NCBI GenBank assembly: GCA_933228675.1
Contig: OW121743.1
Location: 11,033,486-11,097,485, forward strand
Direction of reading: 5' to 3'
DNA: 64,000 bases
Source of the DNA: Stomorhina lunata
Lineage: Eukaryota; Arthropoda; Insecta; Diptera; Rhiniidae
Part shown: one piece after another, positions 52,025-62,360 of the stretch
How the letters are laid out: each line of letters starts with the position of its first letter
Position numbering within the stretch: the stretch's first letter is position 1
Position numbers and translations under genes: made by a program
Notes under the pieces: generated by a model
Database searches by the model: none
Seen by the model: the letters and a program-made list of their open reading frames with translations, nothing else
What the model was told of the DNA's origin: nothing

Positions 52025-52689
52025 TTACTGTATACTCATATGTAATGTTTGCGAGTAATCTTTTAAATCGATTGTTATAATATTTATACTGTTGTGTGGT
52101 GATTCGAATAGTGGACTTGTTATTCCTACTCCTCCTCGTTCTCCTCCTCGTCGTTCTACTCCTCTCCTTTCTACTTCTTCAATAATGGAATTAAATTCGA
52201 AACAGTAAATGTTGAGTTTACGATATTGATAGTTACTATAATAACTACATCTTAATCTAACTTCACAATTATCATATTTTAAATTGAAATGTCGATAGAA
52301 TACTGAAGAACTTTCAATGATACCACCTATATTAATTTCTTTTTCCACAAGATCTCTTTTAAAAGCTTCAATTGCTTCGTTAATAGTAAATGATTGGATG
52401 GAATCGTTGTAACCTTTTGCTTCTCTCACACGAATTCTTAGTGCTGGTGATGGTGGATTATCATTATTCAATTGAATTGATAATTGTACCCATACTCTCA
52501 GTGTATTGTTAAGATGTCTTAGACGAAAATGTATACACTTGCTTGTATCACCTTCAAAAGAAGCTGATTATTTACACTAACATCGAGTGTCTTTAGTATA
52601 TCTATATGTAATTTAGTATCGGTTTTTTGTTTATTTAGTTGATTTTGTTGTCTATTTAAACTTTCTCCAAATTTATTAATATAATTCAT
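52025..52689 (-). pseudogene. Unknown gene of the element, broken by a one-base frame change
   Basis: An ATG at 52689 (AAA before it, 26 bp after the stop of the 520-residue gene) opens a frame that runs 56 codons, with an N-terminus rich in Asn, Gln and Lys, to a stop at 52519-52521. A second frame is open from 52567 to 52025, begins without its own ATG and carries the rest of a protein-like sequence. The two frames overlap in 52521-52567, so loss of one base there (perhaps in the CTTCTTTTGAAG stretch) would explain both. The C-terminal part contains an arginine- and glycine-rich stretch (VERRGVERRGGERGG). I recognise no domain. Alternatives are a -1 ribosomal frameshift, although I see no canonical slippery heptamer, or an assembly error in a homopolymer. 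Confidence 0.6.
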
Positions 52690-52715
52690 TTTAATGTTTT
52701 TTTCCTTCGTTTCGC

Positions 52716-54278
52716 TTAGTAAATTATATTAGCTTCTCTTAGCTCTTCAATAATAGAAATTATTTCGTTTTTATGATTGTTGTGACCGACACCTTCTGAT
52801 GACAGGAGTAAACGTAGTCTGTTTACTAACTCATTAGGATCATCCCAATATATATAGTTTGGTTTACCATCGGTTACAGATTTTAGTAGTAATCCACTAC
52901 CTTTTGTTAGAATATTACTCTTTGGATTGAATAATTTTTTTATAACACGTTGATACTTAAATGCTTTTGTACCTTTAATTTGTCTATTTGCTTGAAAGTT
53001 ACGTTTGTGTACATTTGTAGTAATTATAATATTTTTATACTTTTCCAAATCATGTTTGGTATAATGTAAAGGTTTAGAGTGAAATAATAACTCGAATAAT
53101 CCTGGTGTGATTTTAATCTTCATATCTCCTATAAACAATACATTATCTTTTCGAAATTTTAATTTATTAGTTCCATAACGCCAATCCCCACTTTGATCTA
53201 TATTAAATCCATAGATTTTATCTATCATTCCTTTTTTCAACAATAATTCTATATTTTCAGCGAGTGATGTAGATGATGATGATTCATTATTTTCATTTTT
53301 ATCATTACTCAATTTAACTCGTTTCTCATCAGTATTCAATTGTGTTTCACTCTTTCGTTTTGAATAAATATGTGTAGTTTTATTTCGCTTTTTATCATCT
53401 TCATTGAAACCGCTCAATAAAGAAGTATTCTTTCGTTTCAATACTGTCACTTGCTGAGCATCACTTGATTTAAATTGTCTCTTATCAGAATTCAATTGTG
53501 ATTTACTCCTTCGTTTATTTTTAACATATAATTTACGAATTTGATTTATGTAATTATTTTTAAGATTACTTTGACGAAATGGTGAGGAAATTGAAGGTTT
53601 TACGTTTCCAGATGTTGTTATTTTTTGCAAATTGTTTTTCTTTTTATTGGGAATAGAATTACTCGTTATTGATCTATTTCTTTTAAGATTTCTTTTTTCT
53701 ACTTTAGCATTCGCAAAATCTATATTAGAACTAGATTCATTTGTTGATTTTTGTTGTTGCTGATGATGACTACCAACAGGACTACCAATATCAAATGATG
53801 GTGGAAGTGATTTATTTAGATGTGAATGTATAGAATTTAAACTATCTTTGTTTTTGGGTATGGGTGTTGAAGTCACTAACGCATGATTTTTATCGTTAAA
53901 AAGGTTAGACATGTTTTCATAATCATAGTCCATACTGTTATTTATACCAATAAAATCGGTTTTATCATACGGTTCCTCGTAATCCATTAGTTTATCTTCA
54001 TCATTGTATGATGTTGTTGACGATGTTGATGAAGCTAAAGTTGGTTCATTGTATGATGTTGTTGACGATGTTGATGAAGCTAAAGTTGGTTTTACTCTTT
54101 TATTGATTGATTGATGATTATCTAGTTTACTAAGTAAATGTTTTAGAGGTTTTGTTATAGGTTGAAAGGTATCTTCCAACATATTAACTTTATCTATTTC
54201 ATTTAATTTGATATTTTTTAATTTTTCCTTTAATATTGCTCTAGTATTGATAAGTTCTTTCAGTAGTTTTTTATTCAT
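52716..54278 (-). CDS. 520-residue protein: coiled N-terminus, disordered basic middle, conserved-looking C-terminal domain
   Basis: The N-terminus (1-55) is helical and charged and includes FQPITKPLKHLL (38-49). Residues 63-92 are a perfect 15-residue tandem duplication apart from its first residue (PTLASSTSSTTSYN). Residues 93-340 are Asn/Ser/Lys-rich and probably disordered, with basic clusters at 195-214 and 253-260 that could act as nuclear-localisation or DNA-binding tails, and a diverged internal repeat (255-273 against 306-326). Residues 345-520 form a compact domain with IYGF, DWRYG, TPGLFELLF (391-399), YWDDPNELVNRLRLLL (477-492) and IISIIEELREANII (506-519). I recall this C-terminal pattern from many uncharacterised arthropod and cnidarian proteins linked to mobile elements, but the function is unknown. 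A structural or capsid-associated role is possible and unproven. ATG at 54278 has A at -3. Confidence 0.85.
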   Translation of the reverse strand: MNKKLLKELINTRAILKEKLKNIKLNEIDKVNMLEDTFQPITKPLKHLLSKLDNHQSINKRVKPTLASSTSSTTSYNEPTLASSTSSTTSYNDEDKLMDYEEPYDKTDFIGINNSMDYDYENMSNLFNDKNHALVTSTPIPKNKDSLNSIHSHLNKSLPPSFDIGSPVGSHHQQQQKSTNESSSNIDFANAKVEKRNLKRNRSITSNSIPNKKKNNLQKITTSGNVKPSISSPFRQSNLKNNYINQIRKLYVKNKRRSKSQLNSDKRQFKSSDAQQVTVLKRKNTSLLSGFNEDDKKRNKTTHIYSKRKSETQLNTDEKRVKLSNDKNENNESSSSTSLAENIELLLKKGMIDKIYGFNIDQSGDWRYGTNKLKFRKDNVLFIGDMKIKITPGLFELLFHSKPLHYTKHDLEKYKNIIITTNVHKRNFQANRQIKGTKAFKYQRVIKKLFNPKSNILTKGSGLLLKSVTDGKPNYIYWDDPNELVNRLRLLLSSEGVGHNNHKNEIISIIEELREANIIY

Positions 54279-54284
54279 GATTAT

Positions 54285-54437
54285 GCTTTTGATCAGCTTT
54301 TATCTGCTTTTGATCTGCTTTTGATCAGCTTTTATCTGCTTTTGATCTGCTTTTGATCTGCTTTTAATCTGCTTTTATCTGCTTCCGACCTGCTTCTAGT
54401 CTGCTCTGCAACTGTTCTTGATCTGTTTTTGATCTAC
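54285..54437. repeat. ~12 bp tandem repeat (GATCTGCTTTT) upstream of the 520-residue gene
   Basis: About 13 imperfect copies of a GATCTGCTTTT/GATCAGCTTTT unit lie between the ATPase stop and the 520-residue start, decaying toward 54437. It lies in the presumed promoter or 5' leader of the 520-residue gene, so copy number may affect its expression. It could also simply be replication slippage. Confidence 0.85.
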
Positions 54438-54455
54438 TTTATATTTTAAATTACT

Positions 54456-55142
54456 TTACAATTGTATAAAATTATCAAATCCCTTTCTATAGCGACCTTT
54501 ATTAACTGCGTCATCCTTACTTATGACTAGAAAACCATACTTGTCTTTCCAACATTCACTACAAATCTTTGTAAATTTATTTAATGTCATATCACCAATA
54601 ACATGATCATTATAGATATGTCGTAAATTCAATTCATCCTGCTTAAATGCTACAATCATATTTGCATTATCTCGTATTAAATGTTTTGGAATTTTCGTAT
54701 ATGTTTGACACAAGTAGAAACAATCTACATTTTTATGTCTACCCATACAAAAATAATCTCTTATGATGTTTTGTTTACCACAAATTACATCATCGAATAT
54801 TATTATGGAATGTTGATTCGCTTTCTCTGGACTCAAAACTTTTTCATTTTCCGAGAACATAAATAGTTTTATATCTTTGATTGGTTCAATCAATCTCTTA
54901 AGATAGCAATATTTTGGTTGATATAGCGATTTTGAATATATGTATATGTTTTTAAAACAAAGACCATTGGGGCTCTCTATGAGACTAATCATAACATTAG
55001 TCTTACCACAATTTGATGGTCCTACAATTAATGCTCGTATTGAATTGGGTAATAGAGTACTATGTCGTGTTTTACACATCTTTTCCCGTTCACTATCAGC
55101 ATTTCTAATTATAATCTTTTTACCTTGTTTAATTAAACGCAT
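54456..55142 (-). CDS. A32-like DNA-packaging ATPase (FtsK/HerA superfamily)
   Basis: 228 residues. The P-loop is GPSNCGKT at 41-48, followed by a strand-rich stretch (NIYIYSKS 65-72). The Walker B is IIIFDDV at 113-119, and a sensor region CQTYTKIPKHLIRDNANMIV at 145-164 contains the glutamine and arginine expected after Walker B. The order and spacing fit the A32-like packaging ATPases of nucleocytoplasmic large DNA viruses, virophages, Polintons and adintoviruses, which pump the genome into a preformed capsid. Length is typical for Polinton versions. Start chosen at the first ATG (55142), which has a good CAAA context; a second ATG at codon 22 is possible. It is divergent from the PLA2 gene with 109 bp between starts. 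All catalytic motifs look intact. Confidence 0.88.
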   Translation of the reverse strand: MRLIKQGKKIIIRNADSEREKMCKTRHSTLLPNSIRALIVGPSNCGKTNVMISLIESPNGLCFKNIYIYSKSLYQPKYCYLKRLIEPIKDIKLFMFSENEKVLSPEKANQHSIIIFDDVICGKQNIIRDYFCMGRHKNVDCFYLCQTYTKIPKHLIRDNANMIVAFKQDELNLRHIYNDHVIGDMTLNKFTKICSECWKDKYGFLVISKDDAVNKGRYRKGFDNFIQL

Positions 55143-55251
55143 TTTGATGACTAATGACTAAATCGAAATACAAAACTATCTTATATATAATGTATAAAAG
55201 ATGAAACATTTTCTAGTTATATCTTAATCGCATATCATTTACAGACGAAGA
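55143..55251. promoter_or_regulatory. Bidirectional promoter between ATPase and PLA2 genes
   Basis: A rightward TATA box TATAAAAG at 55193-55200 lies 51 bp before the PLA2 ATG. A TTATATATAA palindrome at 55181-55190 could serve as TATA box for the leftward ATPase, about 40 bp before its ATG. The two are adjacent, so the divergent genes probably share a control region. Start sites are not determined. Confidence 0.6.
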
Positions 55252-55581
55252 ATGGTAATAAATTATTATAAAAACAAAAATAGACATCAGTCTATAACTG
55301 GAAGTGGTTTGATAAACACATTTATAAACAAATTACCTTTTGAATTACATTTACCTGGATATCAGTTTTGTGGACCTGGTACAAAACTTAAGGAACGTCT
55401 AGCAAGAGGAGATAAAGGAATAAATTTATTAGACGCTGCATGTAGAGATCACGATATTGCATACTCACAATCAAAAGATTTGACTGAAAGACATATAGCT
55501 GATAAAATATTAGCTGAAAAAGCTTGGCAACGAGTAAAATCTAAAGATAGTAATTTTAAAGAACGAGCAAACGCTTGGTAA
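55252..55581 (+). CDS. Parvovirus-VP1-type phospholipase A2 domain protein, stand-alone
   Basis: 109 residues and the only rightward gene of the element. It contains LPGYQFCGPGTKL (34-46), the calcium-binding loop pattern, and DAACRDHDIAYSQ (61-73) with the His67-Asp68 catalytic pair. Both fit the viral secreted-type PLA2 domain that parvoviruses carry at the N-terminus of capsid protein VP1 and use to breach the endosomal membrane. Here the domain is essentially the whole protein, preceded only by ~20 residues with a glycine turn (TGSGL). There is no signal peptide or transmembrane segment. Its stop codon overlaps the first bases of the right TIR. AATAAA at 55611-55616 is a likely polyadenylation signal. 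Membrane entry of a virion is the expected role; this is inference. Confidence 0.87.
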   Translation: MVINYYKNKNRHQSITGSGLINTFINKLPFELHLPGYQFCGPGTKLKERLARGDKGINLLDAACRDHDIAYSQSKDLTERHIADKILAEKAWQRVKSKDSNFKERANAW

Positions 55582-56180
55582 CTTTTAATATAAATATATG
55601 TATATAGATTAATAAAAACAATTTTATGAATTATAAAATAAATATAAAATTCTTATCTCTTTATTCATTAATGGAACTATTTTCATATAGAAACGTTCAC
55701 CTAGTACATTCAGACAGACGGACACATACGCTTATCTTAAACTAAATCTTTCAATACTCTCCCCATTGAAGCAAGTGCTAAAAAAACAATAATTAAAATT
55801 ACAGAAATATCGTACACATTACATACCCTACTTTTCTCATTCTCACAATCCTACCCGCTACTTTTCACAACCGCCAAAAATAACATCCCCCCACACCCCC
55901 ATTCAGACCCCGCCCTCCCAAAAACAACAACCTTGCCAGACTTATTTACTTGTACGGGGGGCGGACCAACCACCTTGCCACACTTATTTATACACGGGCG
56001 GACCAACCACCCGTTCCCCCGCCCACACTTATTTACACGGACGGACAAATGTCTCATACAATACAACAAACTTAACATACCGACTTTTTTCAAATACTAC
56101 ACACCTTTTCAAATACTATACGCCATGAGCCGGCGATTCCATACAAAGTGCTGCTGTAGAACGTCTATATATATACTACT
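55580..56180 (-). repeat. Right terminal inverted repeat (601 bp) of the viral-like element
   Basis: Reverse complement of 51086-51686. It includes the GC-rich stretch with direct repeats (about 55890-56045). The outer end …TATATATACTACT is immediately followed by GACAGATAGACAG, the start of a (GACA)n tract. That tract is not present beside the left TIR. Confidence 0.95.
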
Positions 56181-56616
<436 letters not shown>

Positions 56617-56790
56617 GCCATCGCTTGGTTTCGAGTCAATATTAATGAAATTACGAACAGAAGTCTCGAGAACAAGTTTGTATGATGACAAAATTATTGC
56701 TAATACATATACATATGTATATGCATCTTATTGAAAATCGGTGCACATGTGGAGGGTATCATATGGTCGGCCTTGACCACTCGTACTTGT
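56617..56790 (+). repeat. End of a mini-me-like dispersed repeat
   Basis: GTCAATATTAATGAAATTAC at about 56636 resembles the word near 48562 (GCCAATATTAAGGAAATTAC). It is followed by GAGGGTATCATATGGTCGGC at about 56751, a terminal word seen in diverged form at 14178 and 48389. Assignment to mini-me/DINE-like repeats is from memory of the family. Confidence 0.45.
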
Positions 56791-57960
56791 TTTTTTTTTA
56801 TCTCTAAGTAACCCTTTTGTCACCTAATGATCTATTGGTAAACTAATGGTAAAACAATTTTAAATATTGTTTTATAACTTTTTAAAACTTTTTTTATCGA
56901 ATATTTGAAAACATTTAACCAATGGCCTTAAACATGTCCAAAACAAGCGATTAAGGCATAAACAAGCAAAATATTTAAATTAGAACATTAGGGCGTATGA
57001 GTAATTTTAATAGAATTTAAATATTATTTAATGTGAAATAGGTATTCAAAGCATTTAAGAGCTTAAAAGGGGCTTAAAAAACTTTTTAAATATTTTGTAT
57101 TATTCCAAAATATTGAAATAAAATTAAAATAATTTTTGGTGAGATTAAATTGTTCTATTAAGTGGTTTATTAAAGGATATTTAAAGCCTTTTAATGTTTA
57201 AAAATTTCAAATATTTTGAGTTGACACCATTTTACTATGACAAAATAATTTGATTTGAGAGTAGAAATTTGGCAAATATTTGAAAACATTTTAATGACCA
57301 CTTATAATAAATGTTTAATGAATAAAATAAACATAAATCATATTTATGGCCTAAATGTTTATATAAAAATTTAAAACCAAATTTAATTTTTTTTTGTTTT
57401 AAATCATTTGTCACCCTCCAGCCAAGACCACAAATTTTGAAATATTTAAAAAAAAATTTTAACAAAAAGTTTAAATAATAATTATCGTTTTTCAACCATT
57501 TTTTTCTTTTTTTTGGTAAATTTTCTCCAGAGGAAATTGTTGACAAAATTTTCATTTCCATATTCTGGTTTTAGAGAAATCATAGATCAACTATTAAAAT
57601 TTATTTAAACTGTAAATTTGGTTTGTGTATCCACTTTAGCTCGAATTGTGGCGCCACAAATTTGTTGCATTTAACGAAAAGTTTTTTTTGTTTTTTTTTG
57701 CTAAACTAAATTATGAAATAATTTAAATTATTTTTCCATGGAATTTTAAACTTGATATATGATTTATTATATGGAAGGAAATTAAACTAATTTTAATATT
57801 TATGACGGTTTAGAGCGTGTGCAATAAATGTTATTTAAATATATAATAAATATTTGGAAAAAACTAAAATAATGAAATAAATAATAAATTAAAAGGGGGT
57901 CAAAAATCTGCTGCATGGCCCCCGGCAGGGGTGGTATACAGTTGGGACCATCCTTCTATT
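56791..57960. other. AT-rich sequence without genes
   Basis: A minus-strand frame at 57235-57561 (108 codons) is lysine, phenylalanine and asparagine rich, as expected by chance in such AT-rich DNA, and has no domain. Nothing else recognised. Confidence 0.6.
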
Positions 57961-57979
57961 TGTTTATAGAAAACAATTT

Positions 57980-58545
57980 TTAGAGGCTTTAGATAATGAA
58001 CATTTATATATTTATCATATTTTAAGAGAATTTGCAGAAATTCAGAATTCGGTATGTTTGTTTTCGAGTTATCAACCAAATACCAAAACTATTTTCATTT
58101 TTATGCTTTTTTCATTTTATCCAACTTATTTAAGATCTGATTAACTGGAATATTAAACTTAATTTATCCTAAATGTTATCTGCATTCCAAATCAGTGAAA
58201 TTTGTTTAGTAGTTTCAGAGATATAGACAAGAGAAACTATACTTTTATAACTATTCCTTTAATAGTAGCCTTTGGAAATTATACAATGATTATGGAGATC
58301 ATTCTGTTTCTGAATTTGTGGAAATTCAGAATTCGGTATGCTCGTTTTCGAGATATCAACCAAAACTATATTTTAATTGGAAATAGAAATGAACTATATT
58401 CTTTTGGAAATTTCTTTAAGAGCTAATTACCTGGAAGACTTCCTTTTAATTTATTAAATCACACAAATCGGTTTAATAGTTTCCGAGATATGTATAGGCA
58501 GAAGAAACTATGTTATTATAACTTATTCCTTCAATAGTTGCCTTT
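57980..58545 (+). repeat. Tandem duplication with ~285 bp period
   Basis: GAAATTCAGAATTCGGTATG occurs at about 58037 and 58321. Each copy is followed by TTTTCGAG(T/A)TATCAACCAA and, further on, by matching AATAGTTTCCGAGATAT-like and TTCAATAGTTGCCTTT words. The second copy runs directly into the 30 bp array, so the array may have grown from its edge. Confidence 0.75.
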
Positions 58546-61195
58546 ATACCGAAATATTTGTTATAAAAAATTTTTATACCGAAAGATTTTCTAATATAAA
58601 TTTTTTATAACGAAAAATTTTCTACATAAAATTTATATACCGAAAAATTTTCTATATAAAATTTTTATACCGAAAAATTTTCTGTATAAAATTTTTCGGT
58701 ATAAAAATTGTCTATATAAAATTTTTATAACGAAAAATTTTCTATATAAATTTTTCGGTATTAAAATTTTTATACCGAAAAATTTTCTTTATAAAATTTT
58801 CATACCGAGAAATTTTCTATATTAAACTTTTATAACGAAAAATTTTCTATATACAATTTTTATACCGAAAAATTTTCGATATAAAATTTTTATACCGAAA
58901 AATTTTGTATATAAAATAACGAAAATTTTTCGATATAAAAATTTTATATAGAAAATTTTCGTTACAAAAATTTTTTATATAAAATTTTTATACCGAAAAA
59001 TTTTCTATATAAAATTTTTATAACGAAAAATTTTCTACATAAAATTTATATACCGAAAAATTTTCTATATAAAATTTTTATACCGAAAAATTTTCTAAAT
59101 AGAATTTTTATAAAAAACTTTTCTATATAAAATTTTTATACATAAAATTTTTATAACGAAAAATTTTCTATATAAAATTTTTTTACCGAAAAAAATTTTC
59201 TATATAAAATTTTTGTAACGAAAATTTTCTAAACAAAATTTTTGTAACGAAAATTTTCTAAATAAAATGTTTATACCGAAAAATATTCTATATAAAATTT
59301 TTTAACGAAAAATTTCCTATTTAAACTTTTTTAACGAAAAATTCTCTATATAAAATTTTTATAACGAAAAATTTTCTATATAAAATTTTTATACAAAAAA
59401 ATTTTTGTATATAAAATTTTTATACCGAAATATTTGTTATAAAAAATTTTTATACCGAAAGATTTTCTAATATAAATTTTTAACCCAAAAATTTTCTATA
59501 CAAAACATTAATACCGAAAAATTTTATAGAGAAAATTTTTATACCGAAAAATTTTCAATAAAAAATTTTTATACCGAAAAATATTCTACATAAAATTTTT
59601 ATAACGAAAAATTTTCTATATAAAATTTTTATAACGAAAAATTTTCTATGAAAAATTTTTATAACGAAAAATTTTGTATACAGAATTTTTATACTGAAAT
59701 ATTTTTTATAAAAAATTTTTATACCGAAAAATTTTCTATATAAAATTTTTATACCGAAAAATTTTCTATATAAAATTTTTATAACGAAAAATTTTCTACA
59801 TAAAATTTATATACCGAAAAATTTTCTATATAAAATTTTTATACCGAAAAATTTTCTATATAAAATTTTTCGATATAAAAATTGTCTATATAAAATTTTT
59901 ATAACGAAAAATGTTCTATATAAATTTTTCGGTATTAAAATTTTTATACCGAAAAATTTTCTTTATAAAATTTTCATAACGAGAAATTTTCTATATTAAA
60001 CTTTTATAACGAAAAATTTTCTATATACAATTTTTATACCGAAAAATTTTCGATATAAAATTTTTATACCGAAAAGTTTTATATAGAAAATTTTCGTTAC
60101 AAAAATTTTTTATATAAAATTTTTAGATCGAAAAATTTTCTATATAAAATTTTTATACCGAAAAATTTTTTTAATAAAATTTTTATACAGAAAAATTTCT
60201 AAATAAAATTTTTATACCGAAAAATTTTCTATATACAATTTTTATACCAACAAATTTTTTATATAAAATTTTTATACCGAAAAATTTTCTGTATAAAATT
60301 TTTATACCGAAAAATTTTCTATATAAAATTTTTATACAGAAAAATTTTCTATATAAAATTTTTATACCAAAAAATTTTCTATATAAAATTTTTATATCGA
60401 AAAATTTTTTAAATAAAATTTGTGTACTGAAAAATTTCTGTATAAAATTTTTATACCGAAAAATTTTCTATATAAAATGTTTATACCAAAAAATTTTCTA
60501 TATAAAATTTTTATACCGAAAAATTTTCTTTATAAAATTTTTGTAACGAAAAATTTTCTATAAAAAATTTCTATAACTAAAAATTTTCAATATAAAATTT
60601 TTATAACGATAAATTTTCTGTATTAAATTTTTATACCAAAAAATTTTCTATTTGAAATTTTTATACCCAAAAATTTTTTATATAAAATTTTTATGACGAA
60701 AAATTTTCTATAGAAAATTTTTATAACGAAAAATTTTCTATATAAAATTTTTATAACGAAAAATTTTCTATATAAAATTTTTATACCAAAAAATTTTCTT
60801 TATACAATTTTTGTAACAAATAATTTTATTAAAAATTTTTATACCGAAAAATTTTGTATGTTAATTTTTTATGCAGAAAAATTTTCTATATAAAATTTTT
60901 ATACAAGAAGATTTTCTTTATACAATTTTTATAGCGAAAAATTTTGTATATAATATTTTTATATCGAAAATTTTCTATATAAAATTTTTATACCAAAAAA
61001 TTTTCTATATAAAATTTTTATACTGAGAAATTTTTTATATAAAATGTTTACACCGAAAAATTTTTTATACAAAATTTTTATACCGAAAAAATTTTTATAC
61101 AAAATTTTTATACCAAAAAATTTTTTATATAAAAATTTTATATCGAAAAATTTTCTTTATAAATTTTTTATACCAAAAAATTTTTTATAAAAAGT
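58545..61195. repeat. 30 bp tandem array, TTTTTATACCGAAAAATTTT type
   Basis: About 88 monomers of roughly 30 bp (ATTTTTATACCGAAAAATTT followed by TCTATATAAA), more diverged than the other arrays, with CCG/ACG variants interspersed and a few monomers in the reverse orientation (TTTTTCGGTATAAAAATT at about 58696, 58746 and 59928). Larger copied segments are visible: 58590-58870 recurs at about 59765-60045 (1,174 bp apart), a part also at about 59003 (413 bp), and GAAATATTTGTTATAAAAAA at 58551 recurs at 59427 (876 bp). Confidence 0.93.
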
Positions 61196-62360
61196 TTCTT
61201 GATAATTTCTTAAGAAAAATTGTTTAAATGTGTCTTTGACACATTCTTGCCAAATTTTGTGTCTATTTTAACGAAAATTTTCAAAATATTTTTTTTTAAT
61301 ATTATTCTAAACACTCCAATGACCTTAGAATAAAGATTTATGTGTAATGAATCTTAGAATATATGTATTTATTTAACATGAATATCAAGTCTAGACAGAA
61401 AACCAGCATCAAAGAGCTTCATTTCCTTTAAGAGACTTAATGACATTCAATAAATTTTTGAATTTTTGAACAAAAAATATAAACAATTAAATGTCAAATA
61501 ATGAACTTTACAAAATCTTCAAGAAAATAAATGTTTTGGCTTTAAAACCGACAAGACATTGACACATTTAAAAAGTGACAGTTAAAAAAATAACAAAACT
61601 GAAAATATGGTTTTGAGCAAGAAAAATTGTTTATAACATAAAAAATTAAATAAAAATCTAAACAATTTTGTAAGATGATACAACAAATATTTTGTTAAAA
61701 TTCAATAAAAAATATAATAAAAAAAAAAGTTGAAAAAAATTCAATAAAAATTTTTTTTAGAATTTAATGACAAATGTCTTTAAATGACATGTGCTAAAAT
61801 ATCTTTGACAGCTGTGTCAAATAATCATTTTTATTGCAAACTAGCCAAACCATAATTCAATTATTAATTTGACTAATCACTTACTTCACCAAATGATCTT
61901 CATTTAATTATATTCTAAAATGTCTTGCCTTAGTAGTAAATATTTACCTTAAATACTAGCTAATGACAATTTAAAGCTATTAACTATTAATTTATTCAAG
62001 TCATTTATAAATCTTTTGTAAGTGTTAATCTATGCTTACATTTTTTTCACCACCACTTGATCACCGATCGTTTACGCTGGGTCTGTGCCAATCAAGTCAC
62101 GATTTGCGGTCACACTTCTCTAATCGCATTGAGTGTTAATTGATCATTCTCCATAACCATAATCATATGTGCATTAAATATGTTTTTATGATCATTGTAA
62201 AGTTGTAAAATAGTATTGAACAAAATGTTTGTAATGATTTTGTACGAATTAATTTGGAGGGGTAATGATAGAAGTCACAAGATCATATTAGATTTATATT
62301 AATCATATCTTATCTTGATCTCAGATCTTGTAAATATTGAATAGCCAACACCTGCACATG
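61196..62360. other. AT-rich sequence without genes
   Basis: No repeat structure and no protein-like frame. A less AT-rich patch at 62050-62130 holds no open frame. Confidence 0.6.

Larger units (their letters stand above)
51086..56180. mobile_element. Compact TIR element with packaging ATPase and PLA2 (Polinton/adintovirus-like, non-autonomous)
   Basis: 5,095 bp bounded by 601 bp inverted repeats (51086-51686 and 55580-56180) that differ at three positions by my reading. Termini read AGTAG… and …CTACT, which agrees with the 5'-AG…CT-3' ends recalled for Polintons. Inside, four genes run leftward (ATPase, 520-residue protein, a broken gene, 104-residue protein) and one runs rightward (PLA2), with intergenic gaps of 15-180 bp. 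The packing is virus-like and has no visible introns. No DNA polymerase B, retroviral-type integrase, protease or major capsid protein is present, unlike full 15-20 kb Polintons. I therefore call it a non-autonomous or satellite-like element, or a new small family. No target-site duplication is visible: left flank TTCGTA, right flank GACAGA. Confidence 0.8.

Noticed and set aside
57235..57561. 108-codon minus-strand gene
   Set aside because: Composition (K, F, N, L, I) is what AT-rich random sequence gives; no domain.
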